Below are positions 1 through 10,200 of a stretch of 64,000 nucleotides of DNA, in pieces. The DNA comes from an uncultured Lachnospiraceae bacterium (GTDB taxonomy: Bacteria; Bacillota; Clostridia; Lachnospirales; Lachnospiraceae), in the NCBI GenBank assembly GCA_910579085.1, contig CAJTRU010000006.1:30307-94306 (forward strand), written 5' to 3'. The notes below the pieces were generated by a model. The model worked only from the letters and a program-made list of their open reading frames with translations, searched no databases and was not told the DNA's origin. The translations under genes and the position numbers were made by a program. The number at the start of each line of letters is the position of its first letter. Positions within the stretch are counted from its first letter, which is position 1.

Positions 1-564
1 GGATAATTCCTTTTGGTCCGCATTAAAATATGTTCTTTTAATTTTCATACTCCCATAATCATATCCCCCTCTCCAATAATTTTCTCTACCATTTTTTCTT
101 ATTAAATATTGTATAAGTGCCATAAGATAGGTCTCTTGATATCCCAGAATAAACTAAACCGTTTTTGTTCCTTTAAAATGTTACAGCCCAAAGAGGATAA
201 GATGAAATATATTTCACTTTCCTATTAACATATGCATATACTGCAAGTTAACTCCTTTTTCTATAATTTTTTGATAATCCCGCTTTTTTAATCTTTAATA
301 TACATATATTGTTTTTCCATAAAACTATACTTCACACATAATCAATTAGCTATGTTTTGAGTTATATCTGTTATTATATATCAATGCCAGTTAGATTTTT
401 AAAACTATCCCCCTCCCAAGCTACAATCCTATATTTCTTTTAATCCCCTTTCATTAAATTTTTATTAAACAAATATTGGCAAATATCATAATAATCTTTT
501 TTAGTTTTGCTTCATTTTATATATTCTTTATAAATAATATCTTGTTTTTATTACCACAATTTAA
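1..564. other. AT-rich non-coding stretch
   Basis: No convincing gene is visible on either strand in this stretch. It is very AT-rich, with short poly-T and poly-A tracts and stop codons in every frame. It lies downstream of the serine recombinase gene, so it may be the flank of an integrated element, but I see no recognisable element end. Confidence 0.5.
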
Positions 565-722
565 AAATCCGAAAAAGTATACCTTTTCGGATTTAATCTC
601 TATTGCAATAATTTTGTTATATTTATACAAATTTTTATTGTAAAATTAGCGTTTTATGATATAATAATAATCATTATATATATGTAATGGACAATCCATA
701 AAGGTATACTTTTCCGTTTTTT
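565..722. repeat. Inverted-repeat pair flanking about 110 bp, next to a serine recombinase gene
   Basis: The left copy (about 565-594) is a perfect 11-bp-stem hairpin around the core AGTATACC. The right copy (about 694-718) carries the same core in reverse orientation, so about 20 of 23 positions match when one copy is reverse-complemented. The segment between them is AT-rich with TATAAT-like stretches. Beside a recombinase gene, such a pair could be recombination sites for inversion. Alternatively the left hairpin, read leftward, ends in a T-rich run and could simply be the terminator of the recombinase gene. Confidence 0.4.
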
Positions 723-738
723 ACCATACATCTTCAAA

Positions 739-1344
739 TTAAAGCTTTCTATACGCTTTTACTTTATCAAAAAATGTGCTTTTTGCCATTCCGCAAATCT
801 GGGCAGCCTGTTTTAATGTTATTTCTTTATTTTTCCATTGCCGGCTTACCTCATAAAAATTTTCAGGAATTGTTATGGGTGGTCTTCCAAATCTAACTCC
901 CCTGTTCTTTGCTTCTATTATACCCTCTGCTTGTCTTTGTTTTATATTAATTCTTTCATTTTCTGCTACATAACTAAACAATGTTAGTACAAGGTCACTT
1001 ATAAATGTACCTAAAAGATTCTTTTCTCTTCTTGTATCAAGTAATGGCATATCAATAACCACAATATCTGCACCCTTTTCCTTTGTTATAATTCTCCACT
1101 GTTCGTTTAAATCTACATAGTTTCTTCCAAGCCTGTCGATGGATTTTACAAACAAAACAGTATTTTTATCAAGTTTTCTTAGCATTTTTTTATATTGGGG
1201 ACGTTCAAAATCCTTGCCTGATTGTTTATCAATATAAATATGTTTTTCTTGTACTCCTGCTTCTAATAGTGCCGTTTTCTGCCTGTCTTCTTTCTGTTCT
1301 TTTGTTGATACCCTCATATACCCTATAATCTTTTTCTGTTCCAT
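739..1344 (-). CDS. Small serine recombinase (resolvase/invertase family)
   Basis: Site-specific DNA recombinase that cuts DNA through a serine-DNA linkage. The N-terminal resolvase domain has the motif YMRVSTKEQ with the predicted nucleophile Ser12, followed by the family signature SIDRLGRN, the E-helix region and FGRPP. A short helix-turn-helix follows at the C-terminus (ITLKQAAQICGMAKSTFFDKV). At 201 residues it has the usual size for resolvases and invertases and lacks the long C-terminus of large serine integrases. I chose the start at 1344 rather than 1365 because GGAGGAAATC lies directly before this ATG. The substrate is unknown; an inverted-repeat pair lies just downstream and a 7-bp palindrome just upstream. 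Confidence 0.88.
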   Translation of the reverse strand: MEQKKIIGYMRVSTKEQKEDRQKTALLEAGVQEKHIYIDKQSGKDFERPQYKKMLRKLDKNTVLFVKSIDRLGRNYVDLNEQWRIITKEKGADIVVIDMPLLDTRREKNLLGTFISDLVLTLFSYVAENERINIKQRQAEGIIEAKNRGVRFGRPPITIPENFYEVSRQWKNKEITLKQAAQICGMAKSTFFDKVKAYRKL

Positions 1345-1362
1345 GATTTCCTCCAAAATATT

Positions 1363-1382
1363 CATACCATAATTCTGGTATG
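1363..1382. promoter_or_regulatory. Palindrome upstream of the recombinase gene (possible operator or crossover subsite)
   Basis: CATACCA and TGGTATG form a perfect 7-bp inverted repeat with a 6-bp spacer, ending about 18 bp upstream of the recombinase start. Small serine recombinases often bind such sites in front of their own gene, either to regulate it or as part of the recombination site. The role is inferred from position only. Confidence 0.4.
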
Positions 1383-1689
1383 TTTAATATAATAATTCCT
1401 AATGATATTACTTTATATATTATAAAATAATTCTCTTAATCTGCCTTTAAAATACTAAAATATTTGGAGTTTTTATTTGGAAATTTTTAATTAACCATTA
1501 TAACAAACTATGTGTTATCTGCTACTTAATATATTTACAAAATACATAACCAATTTTGCATAACTTAAATTTACATTAACAGAAATAAAAAATGCACAGA
1601 AAAAATATATTTATTATTCCATGCACTTAAATATTTTCTATTTATTTGCCAAATCTTTGCATTTCTTTATAATCATAAAAATTTCCGGA
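1383..1689. other. AT-rich intergenic region
   Basis: This stretch between the recombinase promoter side and the end of the GH42 gene holds no open frame with a ribosome binding site. It is more than three quarters A+T. I see no terminator with a clear GC-rich stem. Confidence 0.4.
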
Positions 1690-3684
1690 TTACATTTCTA
1701 TTTCCACAATTTCCATCCCAAATGCTTCTATTTCCATATTTTTTCCATTTATAAAAATTTCTTTTCTACTTGTAGTATTGTTAAATATAAACTGCCATTT
1801 CTTACTGCCATCAGTGCTGTATCTTTGTGTTATTTCAATACCTGGTGGAAGTTTGTCTATATACTGCATACCTGCTTCCCCAGCTATTACTTTTGCAAGG
1901 GAAATATATGACTGCCTGTCCATTACTGTCCCTATATAATATACATTTCCTTTTCCATATTTGTTATGTGTTACTGCTGCAATGCCTTTATAGAACTCCC
2001 CGCCATATACCGCAAGGGGTGCTGCACTTATACATTCCAGCAGGTCACACCATTGTGTACAGTATGGGGATGGATTATATTGTTTATTATATCTTTGTTT
2101 CCATTCTTTATTAATAATATCAAGTTTTAATTTGCCGCTGCCAGCAGGGTCATATTCTGCCACATGAATCCCTGCAAGTTCTGAATATACTGATGGAAGC
2201 TGCTGCATTACACATTTATTATATTCATCTTTAACACCTGTACGGTTAGTAATTATAACAGCAGCGCCGTTTCTGGCGGCTTTATACAGGCTTTCTGCTA
2301 CTTCATGGTTTGTTATAAATAATGTTGGTGCTGCTATTATTTTATATGCAGATAAATCTTCTTTTTCACTAATTATATCTACGCCAAGCCCTATTGAGGA
2401 AAACGCATCATGTAGTGATTTTAACTGTCCAAAATAATACATGCCTTCTGTCTGTGGCTGCAATTTAAGTGCATATTCATGTTCAGATGAATATAACAAT
2501 GCTATACTGTTTTTAGCCTGGCTGCCTGCAATACTGCTGTACTTTGCAATATCAGCACAAAGTTGTTTAAACTCTTCAAAACGCCTTCCTGGCACATTGC
2601 TATGGTCTATAATTCCATGCCAGAACATTTCTGCACCCGATATAGCACTTCTCCACCTGAAATGCAGCACGGCATCTGCCCCATGTGCAACAGCCTGCAT
2701 TGCATATCCTCTAAGCATACCTGGCCTTGGCGTCTGTGCCATAGGTGCCCATCCGCCTGTTGCCCCGCTTAACTGTTCCATAATCCAGAAATTTTTCTTT
2801 TTTATCCCTCTCATTAAATCCAGATGGAATGAATGTGAATATAGTGTTTCTTTATCCTCTGGAAGTTTTAAGGCAGGATAATTATCATATGATACAAAGT
2901 CAAGTTTCTGGAATAATTTATAAAAATCTGGCATATTTTCACACAGCCAGCAGTTAGTAGTAACAAGGGCATTTTTATCAATTGATTTAACCAGGTTATA
3001 CTGGAATTCTACATAATCTGCCGTACTATCAGATGCAAACCTGCAAAAATCCAGTGTATGCGACGGATTTAACCATTGCTGGTGTCCACCATAAGGAGGT
3101 TTTACCTGGCTGAATGAAGAAAACTCCCCGCTCCATACATTATTGCCATATGCTTTATTTAATTTATCTGTTGTTCCATATTTGCTAATTACCCATTTGC
3201 GGAATTTTTCTTCACAGACAGGGCAAAAGCAGTGGTTTGCTTCAAGCTCATTATCAATCTGGTATCCTGTTACGCACTTTTTGTCCTTATAACGCTCCAC
3301 CATTTTTATAATAATTTTTTCTGCTAGTTTGCGGTAAACAGGGCTGTTCAGGCATCTATGCCCGCGTATGCCTGTAGGTATGCGGTTTTTATTCCTGTCT
3401 GACTGTATTACTTCAGGATATTTTTCAAAAAGCCATTGTGGCGGAGTAGAAGTTGGTGTGCATAAAAACACTTCAATACCTGCTTCTTCAAAAAGGGATA
3501 TTACTTCATCAAGCCATCCAAAAGAATATACACCTTCTGATGGTTCAAGCCTGCTCCACGCAAACTCTGCCATGCGTACAATATTTACACCTGCTTCTTT
3601 CATAAGTCTTACATCATTTTTCCATAAACTTTTATCCCAGTGTTCAGGATAATAATCAACACCAATTTTTAGCTTATCCGCCAT
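1690..3684 (-). CDS. Beta-galactosidase, glycoside hydrolase family 42
   Basis: Predicted retaining beta-galactosidase releasing terminal galactose from galacto-oligosaccharides in the cytoplasm. The 664-residue length and the opening GVDYYPEHW are typical of GH42. The probable acid/base Glu146 lies in YQIDNELEAN, and the probable nucleophile Glu303 in FWIMEQLSG. Cysteines in HCFCPVCEEKF form the zinc-cluster region known from several GH42 enzymes. Trimerisation and beta-sandwich domains follow. There is no signal peptide. The start at 3684 has GGAGGGG before it; the longer frame to 3714 has no such site. It begins 36 bp after the uvrB stop on the same strand, so it may be read through from uvrB. 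Confidence 0.9.
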   Translation of the reverse strand: MADKLKIGVDYYPEHWDKSLWKNDVRLMKEAGVNIVRMAEFAWSRLEPSEGVYSFGWLDEVISLFEEAGIEVFLCTPTSTPPQWLFEKYPEVIQSDRNKNRIPTGIRGHRCLNSPVYRKLAEKIIIKMVERYKDKKCVTGYQIDNELEANHCFCPVCEEKFRKWVISKYGTTDKLNKAYGNNVWSGEFSSFSQVKPPYGGHQQWLNPSHTLDFCRFASDSTADYVEFQYNLVKSIDKNALVTTNCWLCENMPDFYKLFQKLDFVSYDNYPALKLPEDKETLYSHSFHLDLMRGIKKKNFWIMEQLSGATGGWAPMAQTPRPGMLRGYAMQAVAHGADAVLHFRWRSAISGAEMFWHGIIDHSNVPGRRFEEFKQLCADIAKYSSIAGSQAKNSIALLYSSEHEYALKLQPQTEGMYYFGQLKSLHDAFSSIGLGVDIISEKEDLSAYKIIAAPTLFITNHEVAESLYKAARNGAAVIITNRTGVKDEYNKCVMQQLPSVYSELAGIHVAEYDPAGSGKLKLDIINKEWKQRYNKQYNPSPYCTQWCDLLECISAAPLAVYGGEFYKGIAAVTHNKYGKGNVYYIGTVMDRQSYISLAKVIAGEAGMQYIDKLPPGIEITQRYSTDGSKKWQFIFNNTTSRKEIFINGKNMEIEAFGMEIVEIEM

Positions 3685-3720
3685 AATCCCCTCCAAATAC
3701 AGATACCAGCCCAATACCTT

Positions 3721-5703
3721 TTATCTGTCTGCAATATTTTTCTTTATTTCAATAATCTGGTCACGTAGTTGTGCTGCAAGTTCAAAGTTTAATTCTGCTG
3801 CCGCAACATTCATTTTCTTAGAAAGTTTTGCTGCAAGTTTTTCAAGTTCCTTTATACTCATTGACTCAATATCTTTCTTAATTTCATCTGTGGAACTTTC
3901 TACCTTTTTAGATATGCTTATAATATCCCGTACAGCCTTTTTAATAGTCTGTGGTGTTATTCCATGTTCATCATTATACTGCTGCTGTATTGCACGTCTT
4001 CTTTCTGTTTCATTTATAGCATAGCGCATAGAGTCTGTAATCTTATCAGCATACATAATTACATGGCCCTCTGAATTACGTGCCGCACGTCCTATAATCT
4101 GTACAAGGGATATTTCTGAACGCAGAAACCCTTCCTTATCTGCATCAAGTATGGCAACCAGCGCAATCTCAGGAATATCCAGGCCTTCCCTTAAAAGGTT
4201 AATTCCAACCAGGACATCAAATACATCCATACGCATATCCCTTATAATTTCTGAACGCTCAAGTGTATCTATATCCGAATGAAGATATTTAACCCTTATG
4301 CCAACTTCCTTAAGATAATCTGTTAAATCCTCCGCCATACGTTTTGTAAGCGTATTTACCATGACTTTATTACCACCACCAACGGTTTTCCTTATTTCAG
4401 ACAGCAAGTCATCAATCTGCCCTTCCACTGGCCTTACAAATATTTCTGGGTCTAAAAGCCCTGTCGGCCTTATAATCTGCTCCACCCTTGCAAGTTCATG
4501 TTCTTTTTCATAAACATTAGGAGTTGCAGATACAAACAGCATCTGGTTAATATGCTCCTCAAATTCACCAAAGTTTAATGGCCTGTTATCAAGTGCAGAC
4601 GGAAGCCTGAAACCATAGTTTACAAGTGTTGTTTTTCTTGACCTGTCACCTGCAAACATTCCCCTTACCTGTGGTATTGTAATATGTGACTCATCAACTA
4701 TAATCAGAAAATCATCTGGGAAATAATCCATAAGTGTATGTGGTGTTTCCCCTTCTTTTAAGCCTGCCAGGTGTCTTGAATAGTTTTCTATTCCTGAGCA
4801 GAAACCCGTTTCCCTCATCATTTCTATATCAAAATTAGTTCTTTCTGCAATCCTTTGCGCTTCTAACAGCTTGTCTGAACCTTTAAAGAAACGTACCCTT
4901 TCTTCAAGTTCTGTTTCAATTTCACGTATTGCCCTTTCCATAGCTTCATGGTCTACTACATAGTGTGATGCAGGAAATACAACCATATGCCCAAGTTCTG
5001 CTTTAACTTCACCTGTAAGCACATCTATTTCCGTAATTCTCTCAACTTCATCACCAAAAAATTCAACCCTTAATGCCTTATCAGACTCTGAAACCGGAAA
5101 TATCTCCAGTACATCACCATGCGCCCGGAAAGTACCACGCTGGAAATCCATCTCATTACGGTTATACTGTATATCAACAAGCCTGCGCATAACTTCATCC
5201 CTGTCCTTTATCATCCCTGGCCTTAATGAAACAGTCATATTCTGGTAATCAACAGGACTTCCAAGACCATATATGCATGAAACGCTTGCAACTATAATTA
5301 CATCATTTCTTTCTGTAAGGGCTGCTGTCGCTGAATGTCTTAGTTTATCTATCTCATCATTGATAGAAGAGTCCTTTTCTATATATGTGTCAGAAGAAGG
5401 AACATATGCTTCTGGCTGGTAATAATCATAATATGACACAAAATACTCCACTGCATTATCAGGAAACATCTCCTTAAATTCCCCATATAACTGGGCTGCC
5501 AGTGTCTTATTATGTGCTATAACGAGAGTGGGTTTCTGTAATTCCTGAATGACATTCGACATTGTAAATGTCTTGCCGGAACCCGTAACCCCTAGTAAAG
5601 TCTGGAATTGATTGCCCTCTTTGAAGCCTTTCACCAGCTCTGCGATTGCCTGTGGCTGGTCGCCTGTGGGCTTGTATGGAGCCTTTAAAACAAATTTATT
5701 CAT
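3721..5703 (-). CDS. uvrB: Excinuclease ABC subunit B (UvrB)
   Basis: Damage-verification helicase of nucleotide excision repair. It receives DNA from UvrA and recruits UvrC. All expected parts are present: Walker A GVTGSGKT at residues 39-46, the beta-hairpin region near YYDYYQPEAY, helicase motifs DESH and QIIGRAARN, and the C-terminal UVR motif that contacts UvrC (AAAELNFELAAQLRDQI). Length 660 is normal. GGAGG lies 7 bases before the ATG. A RhuM-like gene sits directly upstream on the same strand, and a LexA-like box lies ahead of that gene, which fits the known SOS control of uvrB in Firmicutes if the two genes are co-transcribed. Confidence 0.97.
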   Translation of the reverse strand: MNKFVLKAPYKPTGDQPQAIAELVKGFKEGNQFQTLLGVTGSGKTFTMSNVIQELQKPTLVIAHNKTLAAQLYGEFKEMFPDNAVEYFVSYYDYYQPEAYVPSSDTYIEKDSSINDEIDKLRHSATAALTERNDVIIVASVSCIYGLGSPVDYQNMTVSLRPGMIKDRDEVMRRLVDIQYNRNEMDFQRGTFRAHGDVLEIFPVSESDKALRVEFFGDEVERITEIDVLTGEVKAELGHMVVFPASHYVVDHEAMERAIREIETELEERVRFFKGSDKLLEAQRIAERTNFDIEMMRETGFCSGIENYSRHLAGLKEGETPHTLMDYFPDDFLIIVDESHITIPQVRGMFAGDRSRKTTLVNYGFRLPSALDNRPLNFGEFEEHINQMLFVSATPNVYEKEHELARVEQIIRPTGLLDPEIFVRPVEGQIDDLLSEIRKTVGGGNKVMVNTLTKRMAEDLTDYLKEVGIRVKYLHSDIDTLERSEIIRDMRMDVFDVLVGINLLREGLDIPEIALVAILDADKEGFLRSEISLVQIIGRAARNSEGHVIMYADKITDSMRYAINETERRRAIQQQYNDEHGITPQTIKKAVRDIISISKKVESSTDEIKKDIESMSIKELEKLAAKLSKKMNVAAAELNFELAAQLRDQIIEIKKNIADR

Positions 5704-5748
5704 AGCAATACCTCCGCATCGTGATTTTCACCATAATTCTCAAGACTA

Positions 5749-6795
5749 TTACGAATTTTTATTTTTACTAACATCGTCTTCCTCTATTTCTAATAGCATC
5801 CGGTCAAAATCACTCTGATACATCCGATCCTGCTTTACCCGATATTTCTCAAATTCGCTTAGTGCATGCTGCTCTGCTATTTTAGCAGAAATAGTTCCTG
5901 CATGTGTCAAAATTTCCTTTTTTGACAACTTTAAAATCCCCTCAAACTGTTCCGCCCAATCTTCCATCGTCATGGGAATCTGTTCTTTTGCACGCAGTTC
6001 TGCAAGATCTAAATAGGCATTGACAATTCTTGCCATCGCTGATAACTCTTCCTCAGTCAGATAGTTTTTCGCCACAACAACATCAAACCTCTGAATCTTT
6101 CCATTTGGCGAATCTTTCCACGTCTGGAGTCCCATATGTTCTTTCTCACTATCCGCTCTATGATAAATCACCTCTGCCGCTGTTTCCCCATGAATTGCCC
6201 AGTGCAGCTGATTCTGCACTTTCGCAAAAAACTGTCTGGTAGTCTGCGCTTTGGAATCATAGTCAATGCTTGTAGCGTATATATCAGTAACTTTCTGATA
6301 AAATCTTCTTTCAGATAACCGAATCTCCCGAATTCTTTGTAACTGTTCTTCAAAATAGTCTTTCGTCAAAACAGTTCCAAAATTTTTCAGGCGTTCATCG
6401 TCCATTGCAAATCCTTTAACCGTAAATTCCTCTATAACTCCATTTGCCCACTTTCGGAATTGAACTGCCCTCGCAGAATCAACTTTATTTCCTACAGCAA
6501 TGATGGCTTTCAAATTATAATGATTTGTATTATAACATTTTCCATCGGATGCAGTTATTCGAAATTTTCGAATAACTGCATCTTCTTCCAATTCACCATC
6601 CGCAAAGATTTTCTTCAAATGATAATTAATGGTATGCGTTTCCACATTATAAAGCAAACCCATTGTTTTCTGAGTAAGCCATACATTCTCCTCAAAATAA
6701 ATTGCATTCACATCACTTTCACCAGTAGCTGTGATAAATGTCAAATATTCTGCTGCTGAAGAACGTATGATAGATATTTCCTTTTTCTTTTTCAA
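5749..6795 (-). CDS. RhuM-family protein (virulence-protein-like, function unknown)
   Basis: This 348-residue soluble protein resembles the RhuM family, first named from a Salmonella pathogenicity island and widespread in gut bacteria and mobile DNA. Its biochemical role is unknown. Visible family features are the N-terminal part with VWLTQKTMGLLYNVETHTINYHLKKIF, which reads like a winged-helix or Bro-N-like DNA-binding segment, and the conserved AVQFRKWANGVIEEF and KVQNQLHWAIHGETAAE segments. The start is TTG at 6795 with AGAGGGA seven bases upstream. It lies 45 bp before uvrB on the same strand. It may have been inserted between uvrB and its SOS promoter. Confidence 0.8.
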   Translation of the reverse strand: MKKKKEISIIRSSAAEYLTFITATGESDVNAIYFEENVWLTQKTMGLLYNVETHTINYHLKKIFADGELEEDAVIRKFRITASDGKCYNTNHYNLKAIIAVGNKVDSARAVQFRKWANGVIEEFTVKGFAMDDERLKNFGTVLTKDYFEEQLQRIREIRLSERRFYQKVTDIYATSIDYDSKAQTTRQFFAKVQNQLHWAIHGETAAEVIYHRADSEKEHMGLQTWKDSPNGKIQRFDVVVAKNYLTEEELSAMARIVNAYLDLAELRAKEQIPMTMEDWAEQFEGILKLSKKEILTHAGTISAKIAEQHALSEFEKYRVKQDRMYQSDFDRMLLEIEEDDVSKNKNS

Positions 6796-6989
6796 TGATT
6801 TGTCCCTCTTAAAATTAAAGTTTCACTATACATGTGTAGCGAATTTCCACTGCAAAAAGCCACAAATTCCATTTGTCCGTCTAATACCGCCTCCAAAAGC
6901 CGTAATAAAAAGGTCTTCCTATTTATCTTATTATTACACCACAATCCAATATAAAACCATATGGGTTGCATGTAACAAAAACTTTTTAT

Positions 6990-7018
6990 AGTATAACATA
7001 AATACACTTGTTTGTCCA
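6990..7018 (-). promoter_or_regulatory. Sigma-A-type promoter for rhuM-like/uvrB/GH42
   Basis: On the minus strand TGGACA (7013-7018) is followed after exactly 17 bases by TATACT (6990-6995). This is a near-consensus housekeeping promoter pointing at the RhuM-like gene, leaving a leader of about 190 nt. A LexA-like box ends 9 bp upstream of the -35 element. Confidence 0.6.
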
Positions 7019-7026
7019 CCGTTTTG

Positions 7027-7040
7027 CGAACATTTGTTCC
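7027..7040. promoter_or_regulatory. LexA-like SOS box
   Basis: CGAACATTTGTTCC matches the Bacillus-type LexA consensus CGAACRNRYGTTYC at 13 of 14 positions. It sits just upstream of a strong leftward promoter whose transcript would run through the RhuM-like gene into uvrB, a classical SOS target. DNA damage induction is inferred, not shown. Confidence 0.6.
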
Positions 7041-7049
7041 TGTATTTAT

Positions 7050-7151
7050 TCATATAATTTTACTTGCAGTTTTTATAAAAAATCTAAGATTCTGCTCCCA
7101 GATTTGTCTATTCCCTTTCATGGTTTTACCATCTATACATACAATTCCAAA
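7050..7151 (-). pseudogene. Remnant of an ISAs1-type transposase
   Basis: The minus-strand frame reads FGIVCIDGKTMKGNRQIWEQ and runs to a stop at 7050. The IDGKTxxG segment matches the catalytic-core region of ISAs1-family transposases. Only about 33 codons remain, with no N-terminus and no visible terminal repeats, so this is a scar of an old insertion. It abuts the truncated YdbC-like start. Identification rests on one short motif. Confidence 0.45.
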
Positions 7152-7156
7152 GCCCC

Positions 7157-7225
7157 TCACCACTGTCCAGCACTTTCTGAAAGGACACCTATCTGCTCTA
7201 TTATTTCATATTTAATATCTGCCAT
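7157..7225 (-). pseudogene. Truncated YdbC-like (PC4-type) gene start
   Basis: A well-placed start (AAGGAGG, then ATG at 7225) opens a frame of 22 residues beginning MADIKYEIIEQIGVLSESA, which then stops. The opening closely resembles YdbC/PC4-family single-stranded nucleic-acid-binding proteins, normally about 75 residues. The ribosome binding site lies inside the last codons of res, so the intact gene would have been translationally coupled to it as the last gene of the defence operon. The rest appears replaced by the transposase remnant. Confidence 0.5.
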
Positions 7226-7227
7226 AT

Positions 7228-10200
7228 TTATAAATCCTCCTTATTAGAATCAGTAACACCAAACTTATCCATGAAGTCCTCATAACCATTTATCCAGTCA
7301 AACTTCGTATCATTTGATACTGCCTGGAAATGAAGCTCTCCGCAATGAATTTTGTTTCTTTCAACCTCTGTAAGACCAGCCCATGTCTTTCCAGCTTTTG
7401 TTTCTACTATAAAATAAATGCCAATGGATGGGTCTTTCAACGACTCCTTACGGCATACTACCGCCCAGTCAGGACTATAATTTCCATATGGTGTATCAAT
7501 TACAAATCCACCTTTTTTCAACTTGGTAAAAAGTAACACATTTTCATTATTCTCCAGTTTATGGGCAAACTTTGACTCACCTTCACTATCAAGCTTGTAA
7601 TATTCATTCATAGCAGGACTTCTATCAGATTTTGCTTTGAACACTCTCCATTCCTGTTCAAAATCTGCCTCCGTAATTGTATCTGTTTCAAAAATATTCC
7701 GCTCATCTAATTCATAGCCATTTACCACTTCATAAGAAGTAATATTAGAAGCCTTTGTATCATTTAGAATTCCTTTGATTAACTGGGTTACATCATCCAA
7801 AATATCCTGGTTGTCCAGCAACTCACGTTTGGTAACTCCATTTAAAATTTTGAAAATAGCAAGCCTTGGCAACATCGTATGATGCATTATAAAGTTTGCA
7901 ATTTCAAAATCAGATTTTGGCTCAGAGCTGGTTTCTACTTCCAGTTCCTTATCATCATAGGCAGCCTCTTCCATTACAAACATCTGTGATGTATTGAATT
8001 TAGCTCTGCCTGTTTTAACCTTATATTCATTCTTTGCTTTCTTAAATAGCAATGACTGGTTAATCTGTAAAATACATTCACCTATAAACTCATCCTTGTC
8101 AATCTTGAATTTATAAATAGAACGTTGTGTCAAGTTTTTGCGAAGTCCTGAATATATCTTTTCAAACTCACCTTGCGTCACATAGGCTCTTATTTCATTT
8201 TCATACGATGCATTATCACCATTTACAATTTCAATCTTTCTTGTACCCTTCTGTACCATCAGTTCTTTAAATTGCATTTTAATGACCTGGGCGTGCTCAT
8301 TCAGTGTATCATCAACAAACACCATATTGTCTAAAGTCCTGGTAATCTGTTGTGGAGAACCCTTTAAAATATTGTCTGGATTCATTACCCCGGCAGATAC
8401 AAGTTCTTCTTTTAACGTATCCACCAGCTTTGGGCTGATTTTCTCTTCTGGAATTCCTGCTGACTTTAAAGTTTCAATCAATATACTGGCAGTAACCTCA
8501 TCCTTGACAAAATGCATATTATCATTGAAATCCTTCTGAAGTGCAGATGCAAAATGGTCGTAATAATCATTTGCAATCACTGTTAGTTCATTAATTCTTC
8601 TATCAATACAGCGGTTACCTGTATTATCAACTGGCAGTCTTAACCCTCTGCCAATCTCCTGTTTCTTTGCAATATCAGAACCGCCAGCCTTCAATGTACA
8701 AAGAGTAAATACATTAGGGTTATCCCACCCTTCCCTAAGAGCAGAATGTGAAAAGATAAATGCAAGTGGCTCTTCAAAAGAAATCAGTTCATCTTTCTTT
8801 TCAAGAATAAGACTAATACCCCTGTCTATATCCTCTTGGGATTTTGCTTTAAGTTTCACATAATTATCATCTACAGAAGAATCCCAGCCTTCAACATCTA
8901 CTGCATTATTCTTCTTATCCCTGGCAAAATATCCCTCCCTTACAGCTTGCACGTTCATATAGTCTGGAAAATATTCTTTGTTCTGTTCCAGCTCATGTGT
9001 ATGAGTAGTTACATACTTTTTGTACTCCTCATCAAAAATACGCAGATACTCACCTCTTCCATCAGGAACAGAGCCATCACGCACTTTATCTACTGCATCA
9101 ATAAAAAATAACGTCAAAGCCTTGATTTTCCTGCCTGAGCGGATAATGTTGAGCTGTTTGGCAAAATGGTTCTGTACCGCCAGTCTTATCTGGATACGCA
9201 CAGCCTCATTCTTCTCTATCTCATGGTTACTGTGCCCAGGCTCAAGACCAAAAAACCCATCCTTTGTTGCAACTGATAATGGCTTTAATTTATGTGGCTC
9301 TTCTGCAATACGGTAATCTTTGTATTGTGCCAGCCCACCAGACAACTCTTCAAGTGATGCCCCACCTCCTACATTGAAATTCTTAAATCTGATTGTCCCG
9401 CCTTGGTCTTGTGAAAATATTTCAATCTTCGCTTTCAAATCAGAAGTAAATGCAATGTATCTGACATATGGGTAATCCTTTGGAATAATACCATATACTG
9501 TCTTAACCACAATCTTTTTAACCAAATCCTTCTGATATGCCGCATAGGAATCCAGCTTATAAATCTGGTTGTATAACTGTTTATGTGTAGCAGAATAACG
9601 CAAAGTAAAAAGAGGCTTTAATTCTTCGATAGCAGCCAATGACTTTGACTTTTTCTTTGTAGTACCTTCAATCCTCTGAGGTTCATCTATAATCACAATT
9701 GGTTTTATGTATTTAATATCTTCCCAAAGGTTCTGGCCATATTCATCCTCCTTACGGATTTTATTTGTATCCTTATTAAATGCCTGGATATTTAGAACAC
9801 ATATGCTTAAATCATTACTCTCTACCAGCTTTGAACTAATCTGCTTTGGATTGTTACTGTCATAGATAAAGCTGTGCTTACCAATATCAATGTTATAAAG
9901 CCTCTTGAAATGGCCAGCCAGTTGCTCCATAGACTTCTCTACCCCTTTGCGGATTGCAATTGATGGAACTACTATCATAAACTTGCGGAATCCATATTCC
10001 TTATACAACTCAAGAATTGTACGCAGATACACATAAGTCTTACCTGTACCTGTTTCCATTTCAACCGTAAAATTATTACCATCAGCCAGAACATTATCAG
10101 CAAACAAATCATTAGATAACTGTACCTTACGCAAATTTTCAAGCAACCTGCTGCCTGTAACAATGCCATTATTTCTGACTGGGTCGCCCTCACCTATTTT

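Noticed and set aside
7008..7247. Plus-strand frames in the region between the RhuM-like gene and res
   Set aside because: They overlap the promoter, LexA box and remnants on the other strand, have no ribosome binding sites and show no protein-like composition.
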